A stretch of 51,967 nt of DNA from Fusicatenibacter_A intestinipullorum (GTDB lineage: Bacteria > Bacillota > Negativicutes > Acidaminococcales > Acidaminococcaceae), in contig DWZP01000013.1 of assembly GCA_019117495.1 (NCBI GenBank), forward strand, positions 1-51,967, read 5' to 3'. Below are positions 39,180-47,452 of this stretch, piece after piece; within the stretch, counting starts at the first letter, position 1, and every line of letters begins with the position of its first letter. The notes under the pieces were generated by a model, which ran no database searches, had not been told where the DNA came from, and worked only from the letters and a program-made list of their open reading frames with translations. The translations under genes were made by a program, and so were the position numbers.

Positions 39180-41252
39180 ATGCAGGTGTTTGTGGCAGAG
39201 CCTTGCGGCTTTTGCTATGGAGTTAAGCGCGCGGTGGATATGGCGCGCGGCGAGTGCGGCAAAGAAACGCACGCGGCAACTTTGGGGCCGCTTATACATA
39301 ATCCGCAGCTTACGGCGGAACTGGCAGCAGGAGGAGTGAGCTGCTGCGACAGCCTTGACAGTTTTGAAAAAAGTGATACGGTTATTTTCCGTTCGCACGG
39401 AGTTGGGCCTGAAGTTTACGCAGCTGCGGAAGAAAAAGGGCTGAATATTATTGATGCAACCTGCCCGCATGTGCGCGCAGCACAGTTAAAAGCAAAAAAA
39501 TTGGCCGAAGAAGGATATTTTGTTATAATTATCGGAGAAAAAAATCATCCTGAAGTAAAAAGTATCTCGGCATGGGCAGGAAAAAATGCTATAATAGTAG
39601 AATATAATAAAGATATTGCCGGTATACCCGTTGCAGATAAATATGGAGTTACGATTCAGACTACTTTTGAGCTGGCAAAATTTGAAGAACTGCTTGCCGG
39701 AATTCAAAAAGAAAGGCCGGGAGAGTACAAAATAGAAAAAACTATCTGTACGGCTACAAGCGAGCGTCAGAACGCCGCGAGAGAACTTGCGGGAAAAGTT
39801 GATGCATTTATTGTTATCGGCGGTAAAAACAGCGCCAACACAAGGCATTTATATGATATTGTGTCTGCACGCTGTAAAATTGCATACCACATCGAAACGG
39901 CTGCGGAATTAAAACCGGAAATGTTTCGTGGTTGCACCAAAATTGGCATAACGGCCGGTGCTTCGACGCCGGACCGATTAATCAAGGAGGCTTTATTTGT
40001 AATGGAAAACATGGAAAACATGGAATCTTTTGAAAGTATGCTGGAGCAGAGTTGGGAAAACAACGATATTTATCCCGGCAAAATCGTGAAGGCTACTGTT
40101 ATTCAAAAAGATAAGGATGAAGTTTATGTAGACTTTGGCTATATGAAAGAAGGCGCCATCGCTTACAGCGAATGGGCTGCCGGAGATCCTGAAGAAGTAG
40201 CAAAAACAATTAATGTAGGCGACGAAGTTGAAGCTAAGGTTATTCCCGGCACTTCCAAAGATGATTTTGTACGCCTTTCCAAAATCCGCGCCGAGCAGGA
40301 CGCAGCATGGAAAAACGTTCCCGAACTTGCTGAAGGCGAAAAACGCCCGGCAACCGTTAAAGTTCTGCGCGTAATTAAAAACCGCCAGAAAAACATTGTA
40401 GGCCTTGCCGTTGCAGTTGAAGGCGTTGAAGGCTTTATGCCCGCATCCCATGTTGAACTGAAACGCGTTGAGGACTTCACTCCGTATATCGGCCAGGAAC
40501 TGGAAGCAGAAATTATTGAAGTTGACACTGCTAAAAAACGCCTGGTAGTTTCCCGCCGCGATTTGCTGCGCGCTGAACGCGAAGCAAAAGCACAGGCATG
40601 GCGCGAAGCAAAAGCTGCCAGAGCTGCAGAACGCGCAGCAGCACGTGAAGCTGCTGAAGAAGAAGCATACAACAGCGTTGAAGAAGGCCAGGTTGTACCG
40701 GGCAAAGTTCTGCGCATTGCTGATTTCGGCCTGTTTGTTGAAGTAGGCAAAGGCCTTGTTGGTCTTGTTCACAATACCGAACTTTCCTGGGACCGCAACG
40801 TAAAAGCAAGCGATTTCGAACCCGAAACCGAAGTTACCGTTCTCATTAAGAAAATTGACCGCGAAAACAAACGCGTTGCACTCAGCATTAAAGCTACTCA
40901 GGAAGATCCCTGGGTAACCGAAGCAAACGCACTTCCGGAAGGCGCTATCGTTAAAGGCATTGTAACCCGTTTCCTGCCTTTCGGCGCTATCGTTAAAGTA
41001 ACCGACAGGGTAGAAGGCCTTGTACACGTATCCGAAATTGCCGATACCCGCGTTGAAAAACCGGAAGACGTTCTTGAAGCAGGCCAGGAAGTTGTTGTTA
41101 AAGTTATCAAAAAAGATATGGAACACAAAAAAATCGGCCTGAGCATTGCCAAAGCTGCCAAAGAAAAAGAAAAAGCAGAATACAGTGCTTACCTTAACAA
41201 CAAACCGGAACTGACTCTTGACCTTTCCGAACAGCTTGAAACTTTAAAATAA
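39180..41252 (+). CDS. ispH: Fusion of HMBPP reductase (IspH) and ribosomal protein S1
   Basis: A 690-residue fusion. Residues 1 to about 275 are IspH, the 4Fe-4S enzyme that makes IPP and DMAPP, with cluster cysteines C12 (GFCYGV), C95 (DATCPHV) and C190 (TICTATSERQ) and the active-site H41 and H124. From about 298 come four S1 RNA-binding repeats (starting near KIVKATVIQKD, RPATVKVLRVIK, GQVVPGKVLRIADFG and GAIVKGIVTRFLPFG), with an Ala/Glu-rich helix before the third. This fusion is known in Clostridia and Negativicutes. At the junction, AAGGAGG (39984-39990) and ATG 40002 (Met275) could give a free S1 protein. idi2 follows. Confidence 0.96.
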   Translation: MQVFVAEPCGFCYGVKRAVDMARGECGKETHAATLGPLIHNPQLTAELAAGGVSCCDSLDSFEKSDTVIFRSHGVGPEVYAAAEEKGLNIIDATCPHVRAAQLKAKKLAEEGYFVIIIGEKNHPEVKSISAWAGKNAIIVEYNKDIAGIPVADKYGVTIQTTFELAKFEELLAGIQKERPGEYKIEKTICTATSERQNAARELAGKVDAFIVIGGKNSANTRHLYDIVSARCKIAYHIETAAELKPEMFRGCTKIGITAGASTPDRLIKEALFVMENMENMESFESMLEQSWENNDIYPGKIVKATVIQKDKDEVYVDFGYMKEGAIAYSEWAAGDPEEVAKTINVGDEVEAKVIPGTSKDDFVRLSKIRAEQDAAWKNVPELAEGEKRPATVKVLRVIKNRQKNIVGLAVAVEGVEGFMPASHVELKRVEDFTPYIGQELEAEIIEVDTAKKRLVVSRRDLLRAEREAKAQAWREAKAARAAERAAAREAAEEEAYNSVEEGQVVPGKVLRIADFGLFVEVGKGLVGLVHNTELSWDRNVKASDFEPETEVTVLIKKIDRENKRVALSIKATQEDPWVTEANALPEGAIVKGIVTRFLPFGAIVKVTDRVEGLVHVSEIADTRVEKPEDVLEAGQEVVVKVIKKDMEHKKIGLSIAKAAKEKEKAEYSAYLNNKPELTLDLSEQLETLK
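39984..40004 (+). promoter_or_regulatory. Internal Shine-Dalgarno and start codon at the IspH/S1 junction
   Basis: AAGGAGG at 39984-39990 lies 11 bases before an in-frame ATG at 40002, exactly where the IspH domain ends and the S1 part begins. It could initiate a separate S1 protein of about 416 residues. Whether it is used is inference. Confidence 0.5.
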
Positions 41253-41269
41253 TTTTACGGTGGTAATTA

Positions 41270-42325
41270 ATGTCGCGTGAACAGAGGAAACTTGACCATA
41301 TCAAATATGCGCTGAAGCTTGGTGACGGACCGCTCACCAACGGTTTGGAGAATGTACATTTTGTGCATAACTGCCTGCCGGAGCTTAACCCGCAGGATAT
41401 AGTCCTTTCCTCACAGTTCGGCGGCATTTTCTTTTTATCTCCGTTTTTAATCAACGCCGTTACAGGCGGGGCAGACGCAGTTACGGAAATTAACAGGCGG
41501 CTTGCGCGTGCGGCCAAAAAAGCGGGTGCGGCAATAGCGGTAGGCTCGCAGTACGGTTCTGTTAAAACTAAAACCAACTACCAAAGCTACGAGGTTGTAC
41601 GCGAGGAATACCCGGACGGCATTGTTTTTGCCAATACCAGCGCGCTGGCTACGCCGGAAGAAGCGCTGGAGGCTGTGCGCATGCTTGACGCCGATGCCTT
41701 GCAGATACATTTAAACCCCGCACAGGAACTGATTATGCCCGAAGGCGACAAGGATTTTAAAGGCCTGTTTGTCAATATGCAGCGCATACTTGATAAATGC
41801 CCTGTGCCCGTAATAGTTAAGGAAACCGGCTGCGGCATGGCGGCGCGGCAGGTTAAGCAGCTTTTAAAAGCGGGCTTTACCTGTTTTGATGTCGGCGGCG
41901 CAGGCGGTACAAATTTTCCGGCTATTGAGGCGGAACGTTACGGCGGCACGGCGCTTTTAAACGGCTGGGGTCTTAATACAGCCCAATCGCTTTTGGAAGC
42001 GGGCGGAGTATGCGGCAGCGAAGGCTATATTGCAGCCTGCGGCGGCATACGCAGCGGCTTGGACGCGGCAAAGGCACTGGCGCTTGGCGCGGATATAGCC
42101 GGCATGGCCGGCAATGTACTGGAAGCGGCTGTAAACAAAGGCGAGGAAGCGGCGGCAGAAATAATTTTGCAGGCCGAAGAAGAACTGCGCATGCTGATGC
42201 TGTTAACGGGTTCTCCCGATATCAAAAGCCTGAGGGCAAAGCCGCTGTATTTTACAGGCAGCCTGCTTGATTTTATGCAGTGCCGAGGTTGGGAACCTGC
42301 GGAAGTTGCCCGCTCAAGAAGATAA
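41270..42325 (+). CDS. fni: Type 2 isopentenyl-diphosphate delta-isomerase
   Basis: FMN- and NADPH-dependent isomerase interconverting IPP and DMAPP. The 351-residue protein begins REQRKLDHIKYALKLGDGP and has FFLSPFLINAVTGGADAVTE, the QIHLNPAQELIMPEGD signature, the FMN-binding VIVKETGCGMAARQVKQL, DVGGAGGTNFPAIE and CGGIRSGLDAAKALALGA. It follows the IspH-S1 fusion by 17 bases, so the two isoprenoid enzymes are probably cotranscribed. GGTGG is the likely ribosome-binding site. A bidirectional terminator follows. Confidence 0.94.
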   Translation: MSREQRKLDHIKYALKLGDGPLTNGLENVHFVHNCLPELNPQDIVLSSQFGGIFFLSPFLINAVTGGADAVTEINRRLARAAKKAGAAIAVGSQYGSVKTKTNYQSYEVVREEYPDGIVFANTSALATPEEALEAVRMLDADALQIHLNPAQELIMPEGDKDFKGLFVNMQRILDKCPVPVIVKETGCGMAARQVKQLLKAGFTCFDVGGAGGTNFPAIEAERYGGTALLNGWGLNTAQSLLEAGGVCGSEGYIAACGGIRSGLDAAKALALGADIAGMAGNVLEAAVNKGEEAAAEIILQAEEELRMLMLLTGSPDIKSLRAKPLYFTGSLLDFMQCRGWEPAEVARSRR

Positions 42326-42330
42326 AAAAT

Positions 42331-42363
42331 AAAACGGTATAACATTTTGTTATACCGTTTTCT
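42331..42363. terminator. Terminator after fni
   Basis: AAAACGGTATAAC and GTTATACCGTTTT form a perfect 13-bp stem around ATTTT, with A and T runs on either side. Confidence 0.92.
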
Positions 42364-42428
42364 GTATTATAGTTTTATTTAAGATACTTTTATTAAAATT
42401 TAGATGTAGTTGCAGCATTTAGGTCCGT

Positions 42429-42491
42429 AAATTTTGCTCATTATTCAATCGCAAAATTTGCGCAGCTTCGATGGCACAATTATTGCCATCG
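42429..42491. other. Two tandem perfect hairpins in the fni-rpmB gap
   Basis: AAATTTTGC/GCAAAATTT (42429-42459, 13-base loop) is followed 9 bases later by CGATGGCA/TGCCATCG (42469-42491, 7-base loop). Neither has a terminator-like T run. The stretch lies between two true terminators and shows no open frame. Function is unknown. Confidence 0.5.
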
Positions 42492-42524
42492 TTATCACTC
42501 GGCACTAATTGGCGCTCAGACAAT

Positions 42525-42562
42525 AAAAAAGAAGCCGAATACCAAGGTATCAGGCTTCTTTT
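42525..42562 (-). terminator. Terminator of rpmB
   Basis: On the minus strand GAAGCC and GATACC pair with GGTATT and GGCTTC around a tiny loop, followed by TTTTTT (complement of 42525-42530). Confidence 0.9.
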
Positions 42563-42576
42563 ATAATCCGTAACAA

Positions 42577-42768
42577 TCAGATAGCGCGGTTAACTTTACC
42601 GGAACGCAAGCAACGGGTGCAAACGTTAATACGTTTTACAGAACCGTTTACAACGGCTCTTACTTGCTGAATGTTCGGTTTCCAAGCGCGTTTAGAATGT
42701 CTATTGGAATGGCTGACGTTACAACCAGCTTGAATACCTTTGCCGCAAACTTCGCAAATGGATGCCAT
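42577..42768 (-). CDS. rpmB: 50S ribosomal protein L28, zinc-binding (C+) form
   Basis: A 63-residue L28 with four cysteines arranged as two pairs: CEVC (5-8) and CTRC (50-53), the zinc-ribbon C+ form. The core NRHSKRAWKPNIQQVRAVV matches L28. The ATG at 42768 follows AAGGAGGTGG; a GTG at 42777 overlaps that site. It is transcribed alone, opposite to recG. C+ paralogues are often paired with zinc-free C- copies under Zur control; no second copy or Zur box is visible here. Confidence 0.96.
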   Translation of the reverse strand: MASICEVCGKGIQAGCNVSHSNRHSKRAWKPNIQQVRAVVNGSVKRINVCTRCLRSGKVNRAI

Positions 42769-42821
42769 GAGTCCCACCTCCTTAACGTAATTCCAGCATC
42801 AGTTACAAATTTAACAGAAGT

Positions 42822-42850
42822 ATCATACCATAGAATGAAATTAAAAGCAA
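42822..42850 (-). promoter_or_regulatory. Promoter of rpmB
   Basis: Minus strand: -35 TTGCTT, a 17-base spacer and -10 TATGAT preceded by TGG (extended -10), 53 bases before the start codon. Confidence 0.8.
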
Positions 42851-42878
42851 GTTATTTTTAGATTGGCAGTGTGATTTT

Positions 42879-44936
42879 ATGTGGTGGCAGGAGCCAATTA
42901 CAAAATTAAAGGGTATCGGGCCTAAAAAAGCGGCAGATTTTGCCAATTTAAATATTTTTACCATTGGCGATTTGCTGAACCGTTACCCCCGTACTTATGT
43001 AGACCAGAGCAAAGTTAAAACAATAGCGGAGATTACAGCAGACGGAGAAAAGCAGCTGTTTTGCGCTGAGGTTTACCGTGTGGCGGACAGAATATCGGCC
43101 AGGCGCATGCGTTATACGCTGGTAACGCTGAAAGACGCTACCGGCTTTGCGGAGCTGTATATGTTCGCACATCAGCGTTTTCAGACGCGCAATTTTAAGC
43201 CGGGCACACAGCTTTTGGTGGACGGCAAGGTGCAGCCGGGGCGCGGCGCAAAAATGGTAACGGATGCTTACGTGCAGATTTTAAAAGACGGCGAAAGCGC
43301 TTCTGCACCCGGTATTTTGCCGGTATATGCTTTAAGCGGCGCTCTGACGCAGCAGAATGTGCGTACAGCCGTTAAAACGGCTCTGGCCATGGCAGAAGAC
43401 TACCTGCCGGAATCGCTGCCGCAGGAGATAGTTGACGCCAAGAAACTGTCTCCGCGTTTTGAAGCCGTTAAAAACATTCATTTTCCTGTAAGTTTTGCGG
43501 AACTTGCCCGGGCACGCAGCCGTTTTATTTTTGAAGAACTGTTTTTATTGCAGTGCGGGCTTTTGTATTACCGCAGCAGGGTAAAAAGCACGCGCAGCGG
43601 CATAAAAATGGCGCCTGACGGCATGCTTTTGCAAAAAGTGCTGGCGCAGCTGCCTTTTAATCTTACGGAAGCGCAGCAAAAAGCATGGCAGGATATAAGC
43701 CTTGATATGCAGGATAAAAAGCCCATGCACAGGCTTTTGCAGGGCGATGTCGGCAGCGGCAAAACCGTTGTATCGGCACTGGCGCTTGCCAAGGCTGCGG
43801 AAAACGGGTATCAGGCCTGCATTATGGTGCCGACGGAAATTCTGGCTCAGCAGCATTACGAAACTTTGCAGGCGTTTCTGGAGCCTGCCGGTATCAGCTG
43901 CGGGCTGTTAACCAGCAGCGTTAAAGGCGTGCGCCGCCGCGAACTTTTGGAAAACCTTGCAGCAGGCAATTTGCAGGTGCTTGTAGGCACGCATGCTTTA
44001 ATACAGGATGATGTTATCTTCGATAAACTCGCGCTCGTCGTTACGGATGAGCAGCACCGCTTCGGCGTTGAGCAGCGCGCCAAACTGGCAAATAAATCGG
44101 CTTACGAGCCGGATGTTCTGGTTATGACGGCAACGCCGATACCGCGCACGCTGGCGCTGACGGTGTACGGTGATTTGGACGTTTCGGTAATGAAGGGTAT
44201 GCCGCCGGGAAGAAAGAGCATAAAAACGCTGTGCTACACCGGCGACAAGCGGCGCGAGGTTTACGCAGGCATGGTGCGGCAGATTAAAGCCGGGCATCAG
44301 GCATATATCGTCTGTGCGGTTATAGAACCGGGTGAAATGCCGGGCGTGCGTGCGGCAGTGGAAGTTTACGAAGAATTGCAGCGCACATTTTTAAAGGATA
44401 TACCCTGCGCACTGCTGCACGGCAAAATGAAGCCTGCCGAGAAGGAAGCGGTGATGGAAGATTTTGCCGCTGGTAAAATAAAGGCGCTTATCAGCACTAC
44501 GGTTATAGAAGTTGGCGTTAACGTGCCAAATGCTACGCTGATGATTATTGAAAACGCCGACCGTTTCGGCCTGGCCCAGCTGCACCAGCTGCGCGGGCGT
44601 GTAGGGCGCGGCGAGGCGCAGTCTTTCTGCGTGCTGCTGACAGATTCGGACAGCCCGGAAACACTGGCGCGGCTTAACGTGCTGCATACATCAAACGACG
44701 GTTTTTACCTTGCCGAGCAGGATTTAAAACTGCGCGGTGCGGGCCAGCTTTTTGGCCTGCGGCAGCATGGTTTGCCTGATTTATATATTGCTGATATACT
44801 TCAAGATACAGATGTTTTGATAGAAGCGCGTGCCCTTGCCAAAAAAACGCTGGCAGACGCAGGACAGACGGCGGGAATTACCAAAGTTCTGGACGCGCAG
44901 TTTGACGAACGTTTTAAACGTATATTCAATTCGTAA
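42879..44936 (+). CDS. recG: ATP-dependent DNA helicase RecG
   Basis: A branch-migration helicase that remodels stalled forks and Holliday junctions. The 685-residue protein has the wedge/OB domain (about 1-165; LKGIGPKKAADFANLNI at the start), Walker A LLQGDVGSGKTVVSALALAK, the DEQHRFG motif, TATPIPRTLALTVYGD, and helicase C motifs with LHGKMKPAEKEAVM, STTVIEVGVNVPNA and LRGRVGRG. All essential residues seem intact. The ribosome-binding site before ATG 42879 is weak. The next gene starts 11 bases later. Confidence 0.97.
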   Translation: MWWQEPITKLKGIGPKKAADFANLNIFTIGDLLNRYPRTYVDQSKVKTIAEITADGEKQLFCAEVYRVADRISARRMRYTLVTLKDATGFAELYMFAHQRFQTRNFKPGTQLLVDGKVQPGRGAKMVTDAYVQILKDGESASAPGILPVYALSGALTQQNVRTAVKTALAMAEDYLPESLPQEIVDAKKLSPRFEAVKNIHFPVSFAELARARSRFIFEELFLLQCGLLYYRSRVKSTRSGIKMAPDGMLLQKVLAQLPFNLTEAQQKAWQDISLDMQDKKPMHRLLQGDVGSGKTVVSALALAKAAENGYQACIMVPTEILAQQHYETLQAFLEPAGISCGLLTSSVKGVRRRELLENLAAGNLQVLVGTHALIQDDVIFDKLALVVTDEQHRFGVEQRAKLANKSAYEPDVLVMTATPIPRTLALTVYGDLDVSVMKGMPPGRKSIKTLCYTGDKRREVYAGMVRQIKAGHQAYIVCAVIEPGEMPGVRAAVEVYEELQRTFLKDIPCALLHGKMKPAEKEAVMEDFAAGKIKALISTTVIEVGVNVPNATLMIIENADRFGLAQLHQLRGRVGRGEAQSFCVLLTDSDSPETLARLNVLHTSNDGFYLAEQDLKLRGAGQLFGLRQHGLPDLYIADILQDTDVLIEARALAKKTLADAGQTAGITKVLDAQFDERFKRIFNS

Positions 44937-44947
44937 CGGAGGCCCCA

Positions 44948-45640
44948 ATGCCGGAAGAAAAATGGTATCAAAACCCGGAAAAAGCATCACAGGCGGCTGC
45001 GGTAATTATTTTAGCCTTGGCCGCTTTGTTAACATGGCTGTTTGCCGGTGAAGAAGTTAAAAAAATGTTTGCCCTGGCCGTCAGCGGCGATGTGGAAGCG
45101 CTGGCAGCGTATTTCCGCTCTTTTGGGGCGTGGGCAATGCTTATCAGCTTCCTGCTTGATGTATTAATCAACGCGGGCAGCATTTTTCCGTCCATCTTTA
45201 TTTCTACCGCCAACGGGCTTATTTTCGGTTTGCCGCTGGGCATTTTAATTTCGTGGCTGGCAGAAACAACCGGCGTTGTTATCAGCTTCTGGCTGATGCG
45301 TTATCTGTTCCGCAGCGCTGCCGAGAAAATGATTGCCAAAAGCCCGATGCTGATGAAAATTGACGATTTAAGCGGGCGCAAAGGGCTGCAATGGATGGCG
45401 GCCGCAAGAATGCTGCCGTATTTTCCGTCCGGAATTTTAACGGCGATTGGCGCGGTAAGCAAAATTTCCACGCGCGATTACATTATTGCCAACCTTATAG
45501 GCAAATTCCCTTCAACGGCGCTGGAGGTTGTTATAGGGCACGATATTGTTAATTTTCAGCAGCACAGCGAACGCCTTGCCGCGCTGGTAACCGTGGCAAT
45601 ACTTATTTTTGCTGCTTACAAATATTACTACAAAAAATAA
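44948..45640 (+). CDS. TVP38/TMEM64 (VTT domain) membrane protein
   Basis: A 230-residue integral membrane protein with the VTT/SNARE-associated domain of the TVP38/TMEM64 and DedA superfamily. Hydrophobic segments lie near 17-35, 60-80, 85-110, 135-165 and 205-225. Family motifs are FISTANGLIFGLPLGILISW, TTGVVISFWLMRY and RMLPYFPSGILTAIGAVSKI. Relatives are implicated in lipid scrambling or ion homeostasis; the substrate here is not known. AACGGAGG precedes the ATG. Confidence 0.88.
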   Translation: MPEEKWYQNPEKASQAAAVIILALAALLTWLFAGEEVKKMFALAVSGDVEALAAYFRSFGAWAMLISFLLDVLINAGSIFPSIFISTANGLIFGLPLGILISWLAETTGVVISFWLMRYLFRSAAEKMIAKSPMLMKIDDLSGRKGLQWMAAARMLPYFPSGILTAIGAVSKISTRDYIIANLIGKFPSTALEVVIGHDIVNFQQHSERLAALVTVAILIFAAYKYYYKK

Positions 45641-45661
45641 TTGTTTTCTTTTAGCACTCTG

Positions 45662-45690
45662 TTGTGTTTTCTTTGGCTGTAAGGTATAAT
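45662..45690 (+). promoter_or_regulatory. Promoter of the [FeFe]-hydrogenase gene
   Basis: -35 TTGTGT (45662-45667), a 17-base spacer and a perfect -10 TATAAT (45685-45690), 44 bases before the ATG. Confidence 0.8.
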
Positions 45691-45733
45691 TAAACCAGCA
45701 GTTATTTTAAAGAAGATTCAAAAGGAGGCAGCT

Positions 45734-47290
45734 ATGAGCAAACACCAATTTACGGATATCCGCGTTGCCATCGAGCCGGATAATCCTTCCATCCAGCGTC
45801 TGGAGTTTAAGTGCATTAAATGCGGAAACTGCAAAACCGTCTGCACCGATTATATCGGCGTATGCGGAACTTATGACCTTAAGGCAACGGGTGATAAGCC
45901 TATCTGCATTAACTGCGGGCAGTGCGCCAATGTCTGCCCGGCAGACAGCATTACCGAAAAAATAGAAGCGTATCAGGTAATGGCAGAAATCCGTGATGAA
46001 GATAAAATTGTTATTTTCAGCACTTCGCCTTCCGTGCGTATTGCTTTGGGCGAAGAATTCGGCATGCCCGACGGCAGCTTTGTTGAAGGCAAAATGGTTG
46101 CGCTTTTGCGCAGGCTTGGCGCAGATTATGTGCTTGATACCAATTTTGCCGCCGATATGACGATTGTGGAAGAAGCAAGCGAGCTTTTACAGCGCATTAC
46201 AGAAGGCAATAAGCCGCTGCCGCAGTTTACCAGCTGCTGCCCGGCGTGGGTTAAATTTGCAGAAACCTATTATCCCGAAATGCTGCCGCATATTTCCAGT
46301 GCCAAAAGCCCTATCGGCATGCAGGGGCCAACCATTAAAACTTATTTTGCAAAAAAGATGGGTATTGACCCGCGCAAAATTGTCAACGTGGCAGTTACGC
46401 CCTGCACCGCCAAAAAGTTTGAAATCCGCCGCGGTGAGATGAATGCGGCCGGGCGTTACCTTGGCATTGAAGATATGCGCGATATGGACTACGTTATTAC
46501 CACGCGCGAACTGGCAATGCTTGCCAAAGACGAAGGCATTGATTTTGCTGCGCTGGAGGATTCTGCCTATGATGATTTAATGGGGCAGGCGAGCGGCGCA
46601 GGCGTTATTTTCGGCAACACCGGCGGCGTTATGGAAGCGGCAATCCGTACGGCTTACTGCTACGCAACCGGCAAAGACGCACCGCAGGCTTTGTACGATT
46701 TGCAGCCTGTGCGCGGTATGGACGGCATCCGCGAGGCGGAAGTTGATATTGAAGGCACCAGAGTTAAAGTGGCTGTTGTTTACGGCACTGCCAACGCCCG
46801 CAAACTGATTGAAAAAATTAAAGCAGGCGAAGCAGAGTACCACTTTGTGGAAGTCATGGCCTGCCCGGGCGGCTGCATCGGCGGCGGCGGACAGCCCAAA
46901 GACAAGGAATATAAAGGCGACGCTCTGCGTGCGGCACGCATTGAAGGGCTTTACAAGCGCGACAGCAGCATGAAGCTGCGTTTAAGCCACGAAAACCCAG
47001 AAATTAAAGCCTTGTATGCAGATTTTTACGGCAAGCCGCTGAGCGAACTGGCGGAACAGATGCTGCATACCGTATATTTTGACCGCAGTGAGGAGTTGGG
47101 CGGCGTATATATCGCGCCCGGCGCGGAAAAACAGCCTGCGGCGGAAGAAGCAGCACCGCAGCAGGAAACAGGCACGCATAAATGGCGCTGCAAGGTTTGC
47201 GGCTATATATATGAAGGCGAAACTTTGCCGGAGGATTATAAATGCCCTCTGTGCGGTATGGGCGCCAATATGTTTGAAAAAATAGAATAG
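45734..47290 (+). CDS. [FeFe]-hydrogenase with C-terminal rubredoxin domain
   Basis: A 518-residue iron hydrogenase. An N-terminal two-cluster ferredoxin domain has cysteines C27, C30, C33, C37, C44 and C58, C61, C64, C68. The H-cluster domain has L1 FTSCCPAW (165-172; C168 and C169), L2 VTPCTAKKFE (221-230; C224) and L3 EVMACPGGCIGGGGQP (373-388; C377 and C381). The small-subunit-like region follows, then an acidic linker and a rubredoxin domain (C486, C489, C504, C507). The Met that usually precedes the L2 Cys is Thr here. The rubredoxin may be the electron carrier partner fused in cis. It has its own promoter and terminator; HydF is at 22996. Confidence 0.94.
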   Translation: MSKHQFTDIRVAIEPDNPSIQRLEFKCIKCGNCKTVCTDYIGVCGTYDLKATGDKPICINCGQCANVCPADSITEKIEAYQVMAEIRDEDKIVIFSTSPSVRIALGEEFGMPDGSFVEGKMVALLRRLGADYVLDTNFAADMTIVEEASELLQRITEGNKPLPQFTSCCPAWVKFAETYYPEMLPHISSAKSPIGMQGPTIKTYFAKKMGIDPRKIVNVAVTPCTAKKFEIRRGEMNAAGRYLGIEDMRDMDYVITTRELAMLAKDEGIDFAALEDSAYDDLMGQASGAGVIFGNTGGVMEAAIRTAYCYATGKDAPQALYDLQPVRGMDGIREAEVDIEGTRVKVAVVYGTANARKLIEKIKAGEAEYHFVEVMACPGGCIGGGGQPKDKEYKGDALRAARIEGLYKRDSSMKLRLSHENPEIKALYADFYGKPLSELAEQMLHTVYFDRSEELGGVYIAPGAEKQPAAEEAAPQQETGTHKWRCKVCGYIYEGETLPEDYKCPLCGMGANMFEKIE

Positions 47291-47299
47291 TTTTGTCAG

Positions 47300-47332
47300 A
47301 GCCTCTGCCGTAAAAACGGGCAGGGGCTTTTT
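47300..47332 (+). terminator. Terminator after the hydrogenase
   Basis: AGCCTCTGCC and GGCAGGGGCT form a 10-bp stem with one wobble pair, followed by TTTTT. Confidence 0.88.
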
Positions 47333-47348
47333 GCTGCGTAAAAAAAGC

Positions 47349-47375
47349 AAAAAAATTAAAAAATTTTGTAAAAAA
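47349..47375 (+). repeat. 27-base A/T element, copy 2 (UP-element-like)
   Basis: Identical to 22449-22475. Here it precedes the presumed pnp promoter, whose -10 would be TAGAAT (47401-47406) with only a weak -35 (TAGTGA or AGTGAA, 18-19 base spacing). Confidence 0.6.
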
Positions 47376-47452
47376 TAGTGAAGGAAAATAAAAAATGTTG
47401 TAGAATATATGGCAGGTAAACCAAAAATGAGAGAAAATTAGGAGGACAAAAA

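Noticed and set aside
39993..41126. A 377-codon minus-strand frame inside the IspH-S1 fusion
   Set aside because: Asn/Phe-rich peptide without a domain or ribosome-binding site; a mirror of the S1 repeats. The same applies to the long minus frames in aspS (13340-14320), rluD (20224-21099) and pnp (48440-49390).
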